DNA of 64,000 bases from Paenibacillus harenae (lineage in GTDB: Bacteria; Bacillota; Bacilli; Paenibacillales; Paenibacillaceae). The notes beneath the pieces were generated by a model that saw only the letters and a list, made by a program, of their open reading frames with translations, ran no database searches and was not told the DNA's origin. Shown here in pieces: positions 49,912 through 59,229 of this stretch. The stretch is taken from contig NZ_JAUSST010000002.1 of assembly GCF_030812415.1 (NCBI RefSeq), forward strand, positions 310,001 through 374,000, written 5' to 3'. The position numbers were made by a program, and so were the translations under genes. Every line of letters starts with the position of its first letter. Within the stretch, counting starts at the first letter, position 1.

Positions 49912-51693
49912 ATGACGAAGCTGTTTCATTGGTATGCCAGCCTTGGTCTTGCCACCAAGCAGTTTATTTACTTGTTCATCGTAACGCTGCTGCTCGTTCA
50001 AGTGTTGGCTTGGCGCAATCTGCATGAGGCTGAGAGCCTGCTGCAAAATCAAGTGATTCGCGATGCCGAGCTGCTCGTCAGCCGGACGAACCAATATATC
50101 GATGCAAGCTTGGACAACGTTGAAAATATGCTGCTCCTGCTCTCGACGCGCGCCGACTTGCTGGAGGAGGGGAATGAGGAAGCGGCCATGGAGACGCTTC
50201 GCAAGTTCGCCGGCATTAACAATTCAATCGCCAGAACGCTGTACATGATTCGGGCTGACGGCCATGTGTTCGCCAACTCGCAAGTATTCTATGACATTAT
50301 CGGCAACCCCCGTTTGAAGCAGCTATATGATCTTGCGCTTATGAATTACGGAGCGATTAACGTGAGCGAGCCTTACGATTCGCCGATGTCCGGGCATACG
50401 CTTGCTTACGTATTGCCGATTTCAGATGCTGGGAATCAGGTGAAGGGTGTCGTTGTCGCCGAGCTGAATCTCGGTTTGCTTACGGAGCGAATTGCGCCGA
50501 TGATCTATCAATCTTATATTTTGTTCACGAAGGACGGAAATGTCATTAATCGACTCGATTCTCGCGATAAGCTGCTTCCCTTCCAAGAGGCCTCCTATCC
50601 GCCGCAGCTGGAGGAAAGCTTCAGGGGGCGGCTCGCCGGGCTCAAAGTCGGTGTCAGCGGCATCGAAGGCGATTCCTCGAAGCCGCTGGTCGCCGTGAAA
50701 TCGACCAAAAATCGTCTGGGCTGGTCGCTTGCGGCGTTTATCGAGGAGGATTATTTCTATCAGGATTTGCAGAAGCTGAACAACAATTACCGAACGGCGA
50801 GTATCGTTTGGATCATCATGCTGCTGATCAGCGCGTATCTGCTCAGCCGCTCCTTCACGCATCCGATCCGCAGATTCGTCGAGAAGATGGACCGGCTGAA
50901 CGACCTGCAGGTCGTAGTGAAGCTGCCGGTCACAAGGAGGGACGAGATCGGCAGGCTTACGCAAAGCTATAATGCCATGCTCGAGCGGATTCAGAGTCTG
51001 CTGCAGAAGACGAAGTCGGCGGAGGAGCAGAAGAAGGAATACGAGCTGAAGATGCTGCGAAGCCAGATCGCGCCGCACTTTCTATATAATACGCTTGCGT
51101 GCATCAGCAGTTTGGCCAAGCAGCAGCGCATCGACGAGGTGCGCGATACGATCCGCTCGCTGGTCAAGCTGCTTAGCTTCAGCTTCGACAAGCAATCGGA
51201 GTACGTTTCGCTCGAAGAGGAGCTGGAAGGCCTGCGGATGTACATGCACATCCAGCAGGTTCGCTATGGCGAACAGTATCAATTTAAGCTTGATATAGAC
51301 CCGGGACTGCTGCAATACCGGATTCTTAAGCTTACGCTGCAGCCGCTCGTGGAAAATGCGCTTTTCCATGGCTTAACGCCGAAGCACGGCGGTCTTATCG
51401 TCGTTAAAGGCGGGCTGGAGAAGGGCATTCTAAGGCTTTATGTCCGAGATAACGGGATTGGCATCGCGCGGGAGAAGATAAGCAGGCTGCTACTGGAGGA
51501 TCATGACGGACAGCAGCGTTCGATGTACAGATTTACGGGCATCGGGGTGCGTAACGTGCATGAGCGGATTCGCATCCATCACGGCGAAATGTACGGCTTG
51601 CGGATCGGAAGCACGGAGGGAAAGGGAACCATCGTGCGCGTCGACATGCCCGTCCTTACCGAAAGCGACGAACGACTGAACATTTGGCAATAA
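49912..51693 (+). CDS. YesM-type sensor histidine kinase
   Basis: This 593-residue kinase has a first membrane segment at about 13-35 (QFIYLFIVTLLLVQVLAW), a dCache-like extracellular sensor to about 295, and a second segment (ASIVWIIMLLISAYLLS). HAMP, then the His-kinase internal region follow, with His389 in APHFLYNTLACISSLA. The HATPase shows LTLQPLVENALFHGL and RDNGIGI. The GTG at 49906 touches the SD (GGAGGAAGG), so ATG 49912 is chosen. It pairs with the YesN-type regulator upstream. Confidence 0.93.
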   Translation: MTKLFHWYASLGLATKQFIYLFIVTLLLVQVLAWRNLHEAESLLQNQVIRDAELLVSRTNQYIDASLDNVENMLLLLSTRADLLEEGNEEAAMETLRKFAGINNSIARTLYMIRADGHVFANSQVFYDIIGNPRLKQLYDLALMNYGAINVSEPYDSPMSGHTLAYVLPISDAGNQVKGVVVAELNLGLLTERIAPMIYQSYILFTKDGNVINRLDSRDKLLPFQEASYPPQLEESFRGRLAGLKVGVSGIEGDSSKPLVAVKSTKNRLGWSLAAFIEEDYFYQDLQKLNNNYRTASIVWIIMLLISAYLLSRSFTHPIRRFVEKMDRLNDLQVVVKLPVTRRDEIGRLTQSYNAMLERIQSLLQKTKSAEEQKKEYELKMLRSQIAPHFLYNTLACISSLAKQQRIDEVRDTIRSLVKLLSFSFDKQSEYVSLEEELEGLRMYMHIQQVRYGEQYQFKLDIDPGLLQYRILKLTLQPLVENALFHGLTPKHGGLIVVKGGLEKGILRLYVRDNGIGIAREKISRLLLEDHDGQQRSMYRFTGIGVRNVHERIRIHHGEMYGLRIGSTEGKGTIVRVDMPVLTESDERLNIWQ

Positions 51694-51702
51694 AAAAGGA
51701 TG

Positions 51703-51750
51703 AAAAAAGCTGTCCGCAGGTCTTAATAGACTTTGCGAGACAGCTTTTTT
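51703..51750. terminator. Bidirectional terminator between kinase and PL9 genes
   Basis: AAAAAAGCTGTC pairs with GACAGCTTTTTT around a partly paired loop. Poly-A on one side and poly-T on the other serve the two convergent genes. Confidence 0.9.
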
Positions 51751-51786
51751 GGCATTATCGGTAGTTAGCTACGGAAATATAGAGGT

Positions 51787-53709
51787 TTACCGAGCTCCGA
51801 TGTTCGTCCCCGCAGGCGTGCCAGAGCCGATCAAGTCGCTGCCGGCCGCGAGCTTCAGGAAATTGCCGAGATTCGGAGAACCGTCGGCGTTGCGCAGCAC
51901 GGAAGGCGTTAAGCTGACGAAGTCGGCCGCGCTCGCGATTAAGCCATTCTGGTTCGTGCTGGCGTTGTTTTTCCACCAGACGTTGGACCCGGATACATCC
52001 GTGCCGCTCGTCTTGTCGCTGGAGCTTCCGCTTAGCGATAAATTGTTGGTGAACACATGCGTGCCTAAGTCAAACGCAAAGTTGCTTTGACCGTTGTTCC
52101 AGGACGTATTGTTCTTCATAACGATCGAGCCCGGATTGCTGTTGTAGGTGAACCCGTGCTTCTTATTGTTAAATGCGATACTGTTCTCGACGGTATGGTT
52201 AACCGCGATTTTCTCGCCTCCGAGCTTGAAACCGTTGCCGTCGCTATTCGTCGTAGACGTACCGTCGGAGGTTTGGCCGTTATTATAGGCGATGCTGCCT
52301 CGAATCGTTACTTCCCCGATCGCTCCCGTCTCCGTCTTGGCGTATAGATCCCAGCCGTCATCGACATTGTAAGCCGCGATGCAGCCGTCGAACACATTGC
52401 CCGGACCGACCGTCAGTTTGGCGGCGAAGCCGTCCGCATCTTCCCCGTTATCCGGATCGTAGTTGTCATGCGAGTAGGCATTGACGATTTCATTGTATTT
52501 CGGCCATTCGCTGAAGCCGGCGGAGGAATTGTAGCGGCCGAGTTGAAGCCCCGTATCGCGGTTATGATGCGTGACTACATCCTCGATGCGGTTGTAATTG
52601 CCGCCTACGAAAATGCCGTTATCGCCGGCTCCTTTCACCTCGATTCCTTGTACATGCCAGTAGTGGCCGAAAATTTGCAAGCCGCGGTTCGTGGAAGCGA
52701 ACGATTGGGCCGCAAAGTCGAGTACGGGAACTTCGCTGCCGTAAGCAATCAGCTTCTTGCGGCTGCTGCTGGATGCGCCGCTGTTATTGCGTTCGATGGT
52801 AATGGTGGAGGAGAAGGAGTACGTGCCTCCCCGCATATAGATCGTTTTGCCCGGTGCAATCATGGTCAGCGCGGTGCTCAGATCGAGCGGGCTGCCGATC
52901 GTGCCGGAATTACTTGAATTGCCGCCCGGAGCGACGAACAGATCGCCGCTTGCAACAGGTGGCGTCGACGTTGGCGAAGGTGTCGGACTGGCTGTAGGAG
53001 TAGGAGTCGTTGTCGGGGCAGGCGTCGAAGTCGGCGTCGCTGTTGGCGCTGGGGTTATCGTAGGCGTCGGCGTGGGTGTCGATGAACTATCCGAGACGGT
53101 GACGTTATCGAACTTGGCTGCCGTCTTATAGGCGACAAGGCCGATGGCTCCCGAAGCGAGACTCGTATCGGTTGCCGACAGCACAAGCTGATTGTTGACA
53201 TACATTTGAATGGCGGAGCCGGACAAGCTCAATTTGATCGTGTACCATACGCCGGTCGATATCGCATAATCCGTCGTTGCCAACGTTGACGAAGAGCCGC
53301 TTACCTTTTTGCGAAGCTCAAGCTTTCCTCCGTCGCTGTTATATAGCGAGGCTGCATAGAAGTTGTTCCCGTCTTGGTAACGTCCAGCAACATAAGTACG
53401 GTTCGTTCCGTTGAAATTATCGATTTTCACCTGCGCTTCCACGGAATAGTCGGTCCAGGCTTGGTTGCCCGCCGAGGTGCGTCCTTCATTCGAGCTGGTC
53501 TGGGAATAGACGTAGTTGCCGTTGTCCTGAACAACGGACCAGCTGCCTGTCGTTGCCGTCCAGCCCGTTGCTTGCCCTGCATCAAATCGCTCGGAGTAAA
53601 GCGTTCCCGCCGCTGCAGTATTTATCATGATAAAAGGAACAATCAAGCTAACCGAGACGATTATCGAAAGCCATTTGTAAAACGGTTTGGATAAATTGTT
53701 TTTCAACAT
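51787..53709 (-). CDS. Secreted pectate lyase, family PL9, with N-terminal concanavalin-like module
   Basis: This 640-residue protein has a signal peptide to about residue 34 (INTAAAG). Residues 35-205 form a LamG/CBM66-like module (LYSERFDAGQATGWTATTG, VYSQTSSNEGRTSAG, AKFDNVTVSD). A Thr/Pro-rich linker spans about 210-250. The PL9 right-handed beta-helix follows: GKTIYMRGGTYSFS, HHNRDTGLQLGRYN, DADGFAAKLTVGPGNVFDG with likely catalytic Lys431, and YNVDDGWDLYAK. The family cleaves polygalacturonate by beta-elimination with calcium. ATG 53709 has GAGGAGG 9 bases upstream. The products suit the GH88 enzyme at 23.8 kb. Confidence 0.93.
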   Translation of the reverse strand: MLKNNLSKPFYKWLSIIVSVSLIVPFIMINTAAAGTLYSERFDAGQATGWTATTGSWSVVQDNGNYVYSQTSSNEGRTSAGNQAWTDYSVEAQVKIDNFNGTNRTYVAGRYQDGNNFYAASLYNSDGGKLELRKKVSGSSSTLATTDYAISTGVWYTIKLSLSGSAIQMYVNNQLVLSATDTSLASGAIGLVAYKTAAKFDNVTVSDSSSTPTPTPTITPAPTATPTSTPAPTTTPTPTASPTPSPTSTPPVASGDLFVAPGGNSSNSGTIGSPLDLSTALTMIAPGKTIYMRGGTYSFSSTITIERNNSGASSSSRKKLIAYGSEVPVLDFAAQSFASTNRGLQIFGHYWHVQGIEVKGAGDNGIFVGGNYNRIEDVVTHHNRDTGLQLGRYNSSAGFSEWPKYNEIVNAYSHDNYDPDNGEDADGFAAKLTVGPGNVFDGCIAAYNVDDGWDLYAKTETGAIGEVTIRGSIAYNNGQTSDGTSTTNSDGNGFKLGGEKIAVNHTVENSIAFNNKKHGFTYNSNPGSIVMKNNTSWNNGQSNFAFDLGTHVFTNNLSLSGSSSDKTSGTDVSGSNVWWKNNASTNQNGLIASAADFVSLTPSVLRNADGSPNLGNFLKLAAGSDLIGSGTPAGTNIGAR

Positions 53710-54038
53710 CTAATCATACCTCCTCTAGTGTATGAAAATCGGTCTATCCATCCTGCGTGAACATGGTCGACGTGCAGACTTCACCCCCTTATGCCTCGGA
53801 TTATAGAAAAAGGAAGCGATTACAACAATAATCATTAGCTCATATGAATTGTAAAAAAACGGATATAAAAGCAGAAAGGCTCCAAAATAGAGGCTAATGA
53901 TTATGAAGGGAATGATCGAAACGGGGTAGCCAAGCTCTTGTAAATGCGAACATTTTTTACGTTTTTGTGCATATCGGGAGAACGTCAAGCTGTTTATACT
54001 TACATTATTGGAAGCGCATTCACATAAGGAGGGATACG
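53710..54038. other. Divergent intergenic region between PL9 gene and fourth importer
   Basis: No gene is seen. It contains the PL9 promoter with a cre-like site (53800-53828), an AT-rich middle, and a second cre-like match (TGGAAGCGCATTCA, 54009-54022, 12 of 14) just before the importer's SD. Confidence 0.5.
53800..53828 (-). promoter_or_regulatory. Candidate PL9 promoter with internal cre-like site
   Basis: On the minus strand TTGTTG (53828-53823) and TATAAT (53805-53800) are spaced 17 bp. TGTAATCGCTTCCT (53824-53811) between them matches cre at 12 of 14 positions, which would place CcpA inside the promoter. Confidence 0.5.
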
Positions 54039-55007
54039 ATGGAAGCCAATCATAGCCTAACGCCCGCCCCTCGGATACGGCCTTCTCCGCGGTCAAAGCT
54101 GATTATGATCTTGACACTACTGTGGCGTTTTAAGGCCTTTTACATCATGCTGCTGCCCGGCGTCATTTATTTCATTATCTTTCGGTACTTTCCGATGTAC
54201 GGGGTCATCATCGCGTTTAAAGATTTCGCGATTCTGGATGGCATAACGGGCAGCTCGTGGGTTAATCCGTGGTATAAGCATTTTCAGGATTTTTACGAGT
54301 CGCCTTATTTCAGCCAGCTGTTGACCAACACGCTGTTAATCAGCCTCTACAAGCTGATTTGGGGAACGCTGCCTCCGATCGTGCTTGCCGTTCTGCTTAA
54401 CGAATGCCGCGTTCGCTGGCTGAAGTCGATCGTACAAACGTTGACTTACATGCCTCACTTCTTGTCTTGGGTCATTATTTTCGGCATTCTTCTGACGCTC
54501 TTCTCCCAGAACGGCGGTCTTATAAACCGCTGGATCGTGGAAGCGGGAGGAACCTCGATCCCGTTCCTGACCTCGACAGACTATTTCCGAAGCATTTTGG
54601 TCGGTTCGGAGGTGTGGCAAAATCTCGGCTGGGGGGCCATTATCTACTTGGCCGCAATGGCGGGCATCGATCCGACCCTCTATGAAGCAGCGAAGGTGGA
54701 CGGCGCGAGCCGGCTGCGCATGATCTGGCATATTACGCTGCCTGGCATTAGAAGCATTATCGTCCTGTTATTCGTTCTAAAGCTAGGCCATCTGCTTGAC
54801 GCCGGCTTCGATCAAATCTACATCCTGTACAATATACAGGTGTACCCGGTCGCGGACATTATCGACACCTGGGTTTACCGAACCGGCTTGCAGCAGCTTA
54901 ATTTCAGCCTGGCGTCGGCTGTCGGATTGTTCAAGTCCGTAATCGGACTCATCCTTGTACTGGGCGCCAACCGCGTCGCTAAGAAGTGGGGGGAGGGTAT
55001 ATGGTAA
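54039..55007 (+). CDS. Sugar ABC transporter permease, LplB-type
   Basis: This 322-residue permease has a first membrane segment at about residue 33 (FYIMLLPGVIYFIIF) and RYFPMYGVIIAFKDF typical of LplB. The EAA loop is EAAKVDGASRLRMIWHITLPGI. ATG 54039 is preceded by TAAGGAGGG; the frame is open upstream for 24 codons without an SD. It overlaps the next permease by 7 bp. Divergent from PL9, it is a good candidate for galacturonide uptake. Confidence 0.93.
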   Translation: MEANHSLTPAPRIRPSPRSKLIMILTLLWRFKAFYIMLLPGVIYFIIFRYFPMYGVIIAFKDFAILDGITGSSWVNPWYKHFQDFYESPYFSQLLTNTLLISLYKLIWGTLPPIVLAVLLNECRVRWLKSIVQTLTYMPHFLSWVIIFGILLTLFSQNGGLINRWIVEAGGTSIPFLTSTDYFRSILVGSEVWQNLGWGAIIYLAAMAGIDPTLYEAAKVDGASRLRMIWHITLPGIRSIIVLLFVLKLGHLLDAGFDQIYILYNIQVYPVADIIDTWVYRTGLQQLNFSLASAVGLFKSVIGLILVLGANRVAKKWGEGIW

Positions 55008-55861
55008 GAGGTCTCGATGATAAAATATTTAACACGATCATATACATTATTCTCGGGTTATGCGGACTTGCCGCCGTATTGCCCATCCTGTATGTCGTAT
55101 CGGTATCCATCACGCCTTTCGGGGAAGTGCTGCGCAACGGCGGATTTATATTGTTTCCGAGAGAAATAACGTTTTCCGCATACCGGACGCTGCTGACGGA
55201 GTCGAATATTCCGAAAGCGTTCCAAATCACGGTTCTTATTACGGTGATCGGCACGACTGTCAATCTCGTCTTGACGGGGCTGATGGCATATCCGCTTAGC
55301 CGCCGGAACTTGCCCGGCAGAAACTTTTTTTTGCTGATGATCGTATTCACCTTGTTGTTCAGCGGCGGACTCATTCCGACCTATCTGGTCGTGAAGTCGA
55401 TGGGGCTGCTCGATTCCATCTGGGCGATGATTTTGCCAAATGCCGTGTGGAGCTTTAATGTTCTTATTATGAAAAGCTTTTTTGAAGGGCTGCCGGAGGA
55501 ACTGTTCGAGTCGGCCCGGATGGATGGAGCCAAGGAGTTCCGCATCCTGCTGCAAATCGTTGCGCCGCTTTCCGTTCCAGTCTTGCTGACGGTTGGATTG
55601 TTTTACTTGGTCGGCCATTGGAACGAGTTTTTTCAAGCGATCTTCTATGTGACCGACCGCACGCTGTATCCGCTGCAGGTCGTCGTCCGTGAAATTCTGA
55701 TGCAAAGTCAGCAACCGCTGGAGAACGCGGAAAATATGATGCCGACTCAGACGATGCAGATGGCATCCGTCATGATTGCCAGCTTGCCGGTCATCGTGAT
55801 TTATCCGTTTCTTCAGAAGCATTTTACAAAAGGGATGCTGCTTGGTTCGATAAAAGGTTAA
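55001..55861 (+). CDS. Sugar ABC transporter permease, LplC-type
   Basis: This 286-residue permease starts at ATG 55001 with GGGGGAGGG just upstream, overlapping the previous gene by 7 bp. Features: IYIILGLCGLAAVLPILYVV, FTLLFSGGLIPTYLVV, EAA loop ESARMDGAKEFRILLQIVAPL and C-terminal GMLLGSIKG. It is similar in layout to the permease at 3101. It is co-transcribed with the binding protein 32 bases downstream. Confidence 0.93.
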   Translation: MVRGLDDKIFNTIIYIILGLCGLAAVLPILYVVSVSITPFGEVLRNGGFILFPREITFSAYRTLLTESNIPKAFQITVLITVIGTTVNLVLTGLMAYPLSRRNLPGRNFFLLMIVFTLLFSGGLIPTYLVVKSMGLLDSIWAMILPNAVWSFNVLIMKSFFEGLPEELFESARMDGAKEFRILLQIVAPLSVPVLLTVGLFYLVGHWNEFFQAIFYVTDRTLYPLQVVVREILMQSQQPLENAENMMPTQTMQMASVMIASLPVIVIYPFLQKHFTKGMLLGSIKG

Positions 55862-55893
55862 CCGATGAAACCATTCAGAGAGGGGTTAAAATC

Positions 55894-57429
55894 ATGAAGA
55901 AATTAGGGACTTTGCTAGTAGCCGTTTCATTGGCGGGAGCTTTGCTTACGGCTTGCTCGGGGGGGAACGGCAATAATAGCCCAGGAAATAATCCGGACGC
56001 TACCGCGAATCCTGGAGCAGAAACGGAGCAGCCAAGCAGCAAGCCGGTGAAGCTCGATATTATCGAGACCGGCAACAACCTGCCTTCGCCCGACAAGGAT
56101 ATCATTAAACAGGAGCTGGATAAGGCGCTGAATATCGACCTTAATCTGACGGTGTATCCCGCAGCGGACGATTATAACAATCAATTAAACGTTCGGATGT
56201 CCTCGGGCAACTTTCCCGATCTGTTCATGGTCGACCGGCAGCAGCTCATACAGTTCTCCAAACAAGGGCTGCTGCTCGATCTAACCCCTTACATGGATAA
56301 ATTGGAGCAAACGGTAGCTTTCATCGGAGAGGACAGCGTCAAGAAGGGGATGGTCGACGGGAAAGTATACGGCATCTCCAAGTCTCCTCAAATCCCTTAC
56401 AACACCTTATGGATCCGCAAAGATTGGCTCGACAAGCTGAAGCTGGAAGTACCGACGACCGTGGAGCAATTGGCTTCCGTAGCGGAGGCGTTCACGAAAA
56501 ACGATCCGGACGGAAACGGCAAGCCGGACACCTTCGGGCTTACGGGCGGCAAGCTAGGCGCTTTCTCGACCGTATTCGGAGCATTCGGCGTAGGCATGCC
56601 GGGCAACTTCTACGAGAAGGACGGCAAAGTCGTCAATTCGCTGCATGAGCCGGCAATGAAGGACGCTCTGGCTTTTATCAAGAACATGATCGCATCGGGC
56701 TCTGTCGACCCCGAGCTGCTCGCCAATAGCGGTCTGCAGCATCAAGAGAAGGCGATCAAGGGGCAGGCGGGCATCGTATATATCGACTGGCCGAACATGA
56801 CGAAGGAACAGTTCGTGGAACAGATCAAAACCGTTAATCCGAATGCGGAATGGCTGCAGATCGCCGCACCGTCGGGAGTAGGCGGACAATTCGACGGTTC
56901 ATGGGACATCGGCGCGGCGCCTGGCCGATATGCCATTCCGAAAGCGCTGGAGAAAGATCCGGAGAAGCTGCAGCGGGTGTTCGATCTGCTCAACTATATT
57001 TCGAATCCGGACGGGGGCTCGCTGCTCGTGCAGTTCGGGGTGAAGGATACGCACTTCACGTTGGAGGACGGCAAGCCGAAGATGACGGACAAAGCGGGCG
57101 AGGTCGGCCATTCCTGGCTGTACCAGTTCACCGGCAGACCGGAAATGGAATATTTGCAGGCGAAGTTCGCCGCACAATCGGCTGCGATCGAGTTCGCGAA
57201 CGATCAGCCGCGCATCGAAGCGTTGAACGGATTTGTCGACAATCCGGAGGGGTATAACCCGGCCGATGCGAACCGTTATTTGGAAGAGGAGATCGCGAAG
57301 TTCATTTACGATAAACGTCCGATAACGGAATACGACGACTTTATCAAGACGCTGGAGACGTCGATGAACTACAAAGCATTAGTGGACAGCGCCATGGAGC
57401 AGCTTAAGGCGCTCGGTTACGGGAGCTAA
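55894..57429 (+). CDS. ABC transporter sugar-binding lipoprotein
   Basis: This 511-residue protein has lipobox LTAC with Cys21 and a Gly/Asn/Pro tether. FDLF-like motif FPDLFMVDRQQLIQFSKQGLLLDL and the calcium-type loop NDPDGNGKPDTFG (about residue 205) match large LplA-type binding proteins. It lacks the C-x-H-C motif of the copies at 113 and 4127. The start ATG has AGAGAGGGG upstream. It closes the operon begun at 54039, with a terminator after it. Confidence 0.93.
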   Translation: MKKLGTLLVAVSLAGALLTACSGGNGNNSPGNNPDATANPGAETEQPSSKPVKLDIIETGNNLPSPDKDIIKQELDKALNIDLNLTVYPAADDYNNQLNVRMSSGNFPDLFMVDRQQLIQFSKQGLLLDLTPYMDKLEQTVAFIGEDSVKKGMVDGKVYGISKSPQIPYNTLWIRKDWLDKLKLEVPTTVEQLASVAEAFTKNDPDGNGKPDTFGLTGGKLGAFSTVFGAFGVGMPGNFYEKDGKVVNSLHEPAMKDALAFIKNMIASGSVDPELLANSGLQHQEKAIKGQAGIVYIDWPNMTKEQFVEQIKTVNPNAEWLQIAAPSGVGGQFDGSWDIGAAPGRYAIPKALEKDPEKLQRVFDLLNYISNPDGGSLLVQFGVKDTHFTLEDGKPKMTDKAGEVGHSWLYQFTGRPEMEYLQAKFAAQSAAIEFANDQPRIEALNGFVDNPEGYNPADANRYLEEEIAKFIYDKRPITEYDDFIKTLETSMNYKALVDSAMEQLKALGYGS

Positions 57430-57442
57430 ATAACGGGAACGA

Positions 57443-57480
57443 AAGCCGACCTCATTCATTGCAGGTCGGCTTGTTTTATT
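57443..57480. terminator. Terminator between binding-protein and AraC genes
   Basis: AAGCCGACCT and AGGTCGGCTT form a perfect 10-bp stem with a 10-base loop, followed by TGTTTTATT. It serves the convergent pair. Confidence 0.85.
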
Positions 57481-58276
57481 ATACGCTGTGTGTTTTTCGG
57501 TACGACGAAGGATTGACGCCGCACAGCTTTTTGAAGCTTTTGCTCAAATGATGCTCATCGGTAAATCCGCAATGCTCGGCGATTTGGGCAAGAGTAAGCG
57601 ATGAGTGTAGAAGGAGCTGCTTTACCTTGTCCATCCTCAGATTAGCCGCATAGGCGCCTGGCGTTACGCGGAACTCTCGCGTGAACAATCTTGTCAGCTG
57701 CACCTGGGTGAGACCAAGCTCCACAGCGATCGACTTTAACGAAATGCCGAATTCAGCTTGCTGCTGCAGAAGATGCAAGGCTCGCCCAAGGGTCGGATCC
57801 TCGCTGAACAAGGACTTCGCATGCTGCTCGGATTGCTCGATCTGAAGCAGATAGAGCAGATCCTTAAGAAGATGTTTCTTGTACGTATGACCAACGCTCG
57901 CTTGCAAGTATTGGGCTTCGCGAAATTGAGAGAGGGTGGACAGGAATCGTTTGTTGTTCAACAGCCGCAGCTTGCCGATTGCCGGGAAATCCGCTGCATG
58001 CCGCGGCTCTTCCAGGGGAGGGATCCATTGAAACCCCATGAGATGGAACGATAAACCGTCCGTTTGCCGGTAGAAGGTTAGATCGGGCGGGCATAATACG
58101 ATGTCGTCCTTGACCGCCCTTCCGCTTTGGCTGCCCATTCTGTAATCGAAACCGCCCTCTTCTACGACGAACAACGCCCAATGATCATACGTATCATGCG
58201 TTTTCTGAAATTGAGGCGTATCCTTCACGTAGACATGGTATCGCAGATCGGGTTCCAGAAGTCGGCTGAACTCCAT
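57479..58276 (-). CDS. AraC-family regulator with cupin sensor
   Basis: This 265-residue regulator has a sensor at about 20-100 (YDHWALFVVEEGGFDYRMG, DIVLCPPDLTFYRQTD, FHLMGFQW) and C-terminal HTH motifs (SLKSIAVELGLTQVQLTRLFTREF, LAQIAEHCGFTDEHHLSKSFKKLCG). ATG 58276 has AAAGGGTG 10 bases upstream; an ATG 21 bases further up precedes that SD. It is a paralogue of the protein at 45056 and is divergent from the PhyH-type and GH43-like genes, which it likely controls. ACAAGTA occurs twice (58313, 58377) between them. Confidence 0.9.
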   Translation of the reverse strand: MEFSRLLEPDLRYHVYVKDTPQFQKTHDTYDHWALFVVEEGGFDYRMGSQSGRAVKDDIVLCPPDLTFYRQTDGLSFHLMGFQWIPPLEEPRHAADFPAIGKLRLLNNKRFLSTLSQFREAQYLQASVGHTYKKHLLKDLLYLLQIEQSEQHAKSLFSEDPTLGRALHLLQQQAEFGISLKSIAVELGLTQVQLTRLFTREFRVTPGAYAANLRMDKVKQLLLHSSLTLAQIAEHCGFTDEHHLSKSFKKLCGVNPSSYRKTHSV

Positions 58277-58393
58277 TATGTGACTACACCCTTTCATAGA
58301 GTGAAATTATTTACAAGTAAAATCAATTTTTAATACATTATAACATGATATCTCGCCATATATAATTGAATTAAATACAAGTAGGAGGTATGA

Positions 58394-59203
58394 ATGATGA
58401 AGACAGCCGATCTGGAAATACCGGAATTAATGAAGCAATTTCATGAACAGGGGTATTTGGTTATCCCGAATATTTTGTCGCAGGAACAGGTGAAGCGCCT
58501 GAACGCCGCCATCGACGAAATTGTCTTGACTGAACCGGAAGCGCTTTCGCATAATATCTATAACAGCGTAGAACGCCATGCCGAGATCGCATCATTAATC
58601 GATCAGCCTGCCATCCTTCCGCTAATCGTTAATTTGCTCGGCCATAACATTCAGCTTCATATCTCCCATCTGACGATCCGACAACCGAACCCAAGCGAAG
58701 CCAAGACGGCCTCGCACAGCTTTATCGATTGGCATCAAGACGGCCCGCATCCGCAATTTCCCGTCATTAACGGCCTGACGGCAACCTACTATATTAAGGT
58801 TTGCTATATTTTAAGCGATATGTCGGAGCCGGATCGCGGCAATACGAAAGTCATTCCGGGCAGCCACAAGCAGCCTTATAACCCGAATCATAAGGATGTG
58901 CGCCAACAGCTCGAGGGAGAAGTGCAAGTATGCGGGAAACCGGGAGACGTCTTCGTGTTCGCCCAAAACCTATGGCATGCCGGCTCTCCGAACCGCTCCG
59001 AGTTCACAAGAAGGCAACTATTCCTCGGTTACAGCCCGATCTGGATGCGCCCTATCGATTATCATGCGGCCTCGGAGAGCATTCTGAAGGATGCCGATCC
59101 GATCCGCCGTCAGTTGCTCGGGCAGATCAGCGACAACAAATTTAAGTATTACGTACCGGAGGATTCGATGGTGCCTCTGAAATCGATGCTGATCCGTCCA
59201 TAA
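58394..59203 (+). CDS. Phytanoyl-CoA dioxygenase (PhyH) family protein
   Basis: This 269-residue non-haem iron(II)/2-oxoglutarate oxygenase-like protein has facial-triad residues His114 and Asp116 in WHQDGP and His195 in LWHAGSPNR. Arg near 205 (TRRQLFLGY) would hold 2-oxoglutarate. GYLVIPNILSQEQVKRLN is the usual N-terminal stretch. TAGGAGG stands 5 bases before ATG 58394 and 8 before ATG 58397; either may be used. It lies in front of the GH43-like gene in one operon. The substrate is unknown; bacterial members hydroxylate varied small molecules. Confidence 0.88.
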   Translation: MMKTADLEIPELMKQFHEQGYLVIPNILSQEQVKRLNAAIDEIVLTEPEALSHNIYNSVERHAEIASLIDQPAILPLIVNLLGHNIQLHISHLTIRQPNPSEAKTASHSFIDWHQDGPHPQFPVINGLTATYYIKVCYILSDMSEPDRGNTKVIPGSHKQPYNPNHKDVRQQLEGEVQVCGKPGDVFVFAQNLWHAGSPNRSEFTRRQLFLGYSPIWMRPIDYHAASESILKDADPIRRQLLGQISDNKFKYYVPEDSMVPLKSMLIRP

Positions 59204-59229
59204 TGAACTTAGTTGGAAGGATGAACGAG

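Noticed and set aside
52940..53090. Short tandem repeat in the PL9 gene
   Set aside because: It encodes a Thr/Pro-rich linker between modules, an expected low-complexity stretch rather than an independent repeat element.
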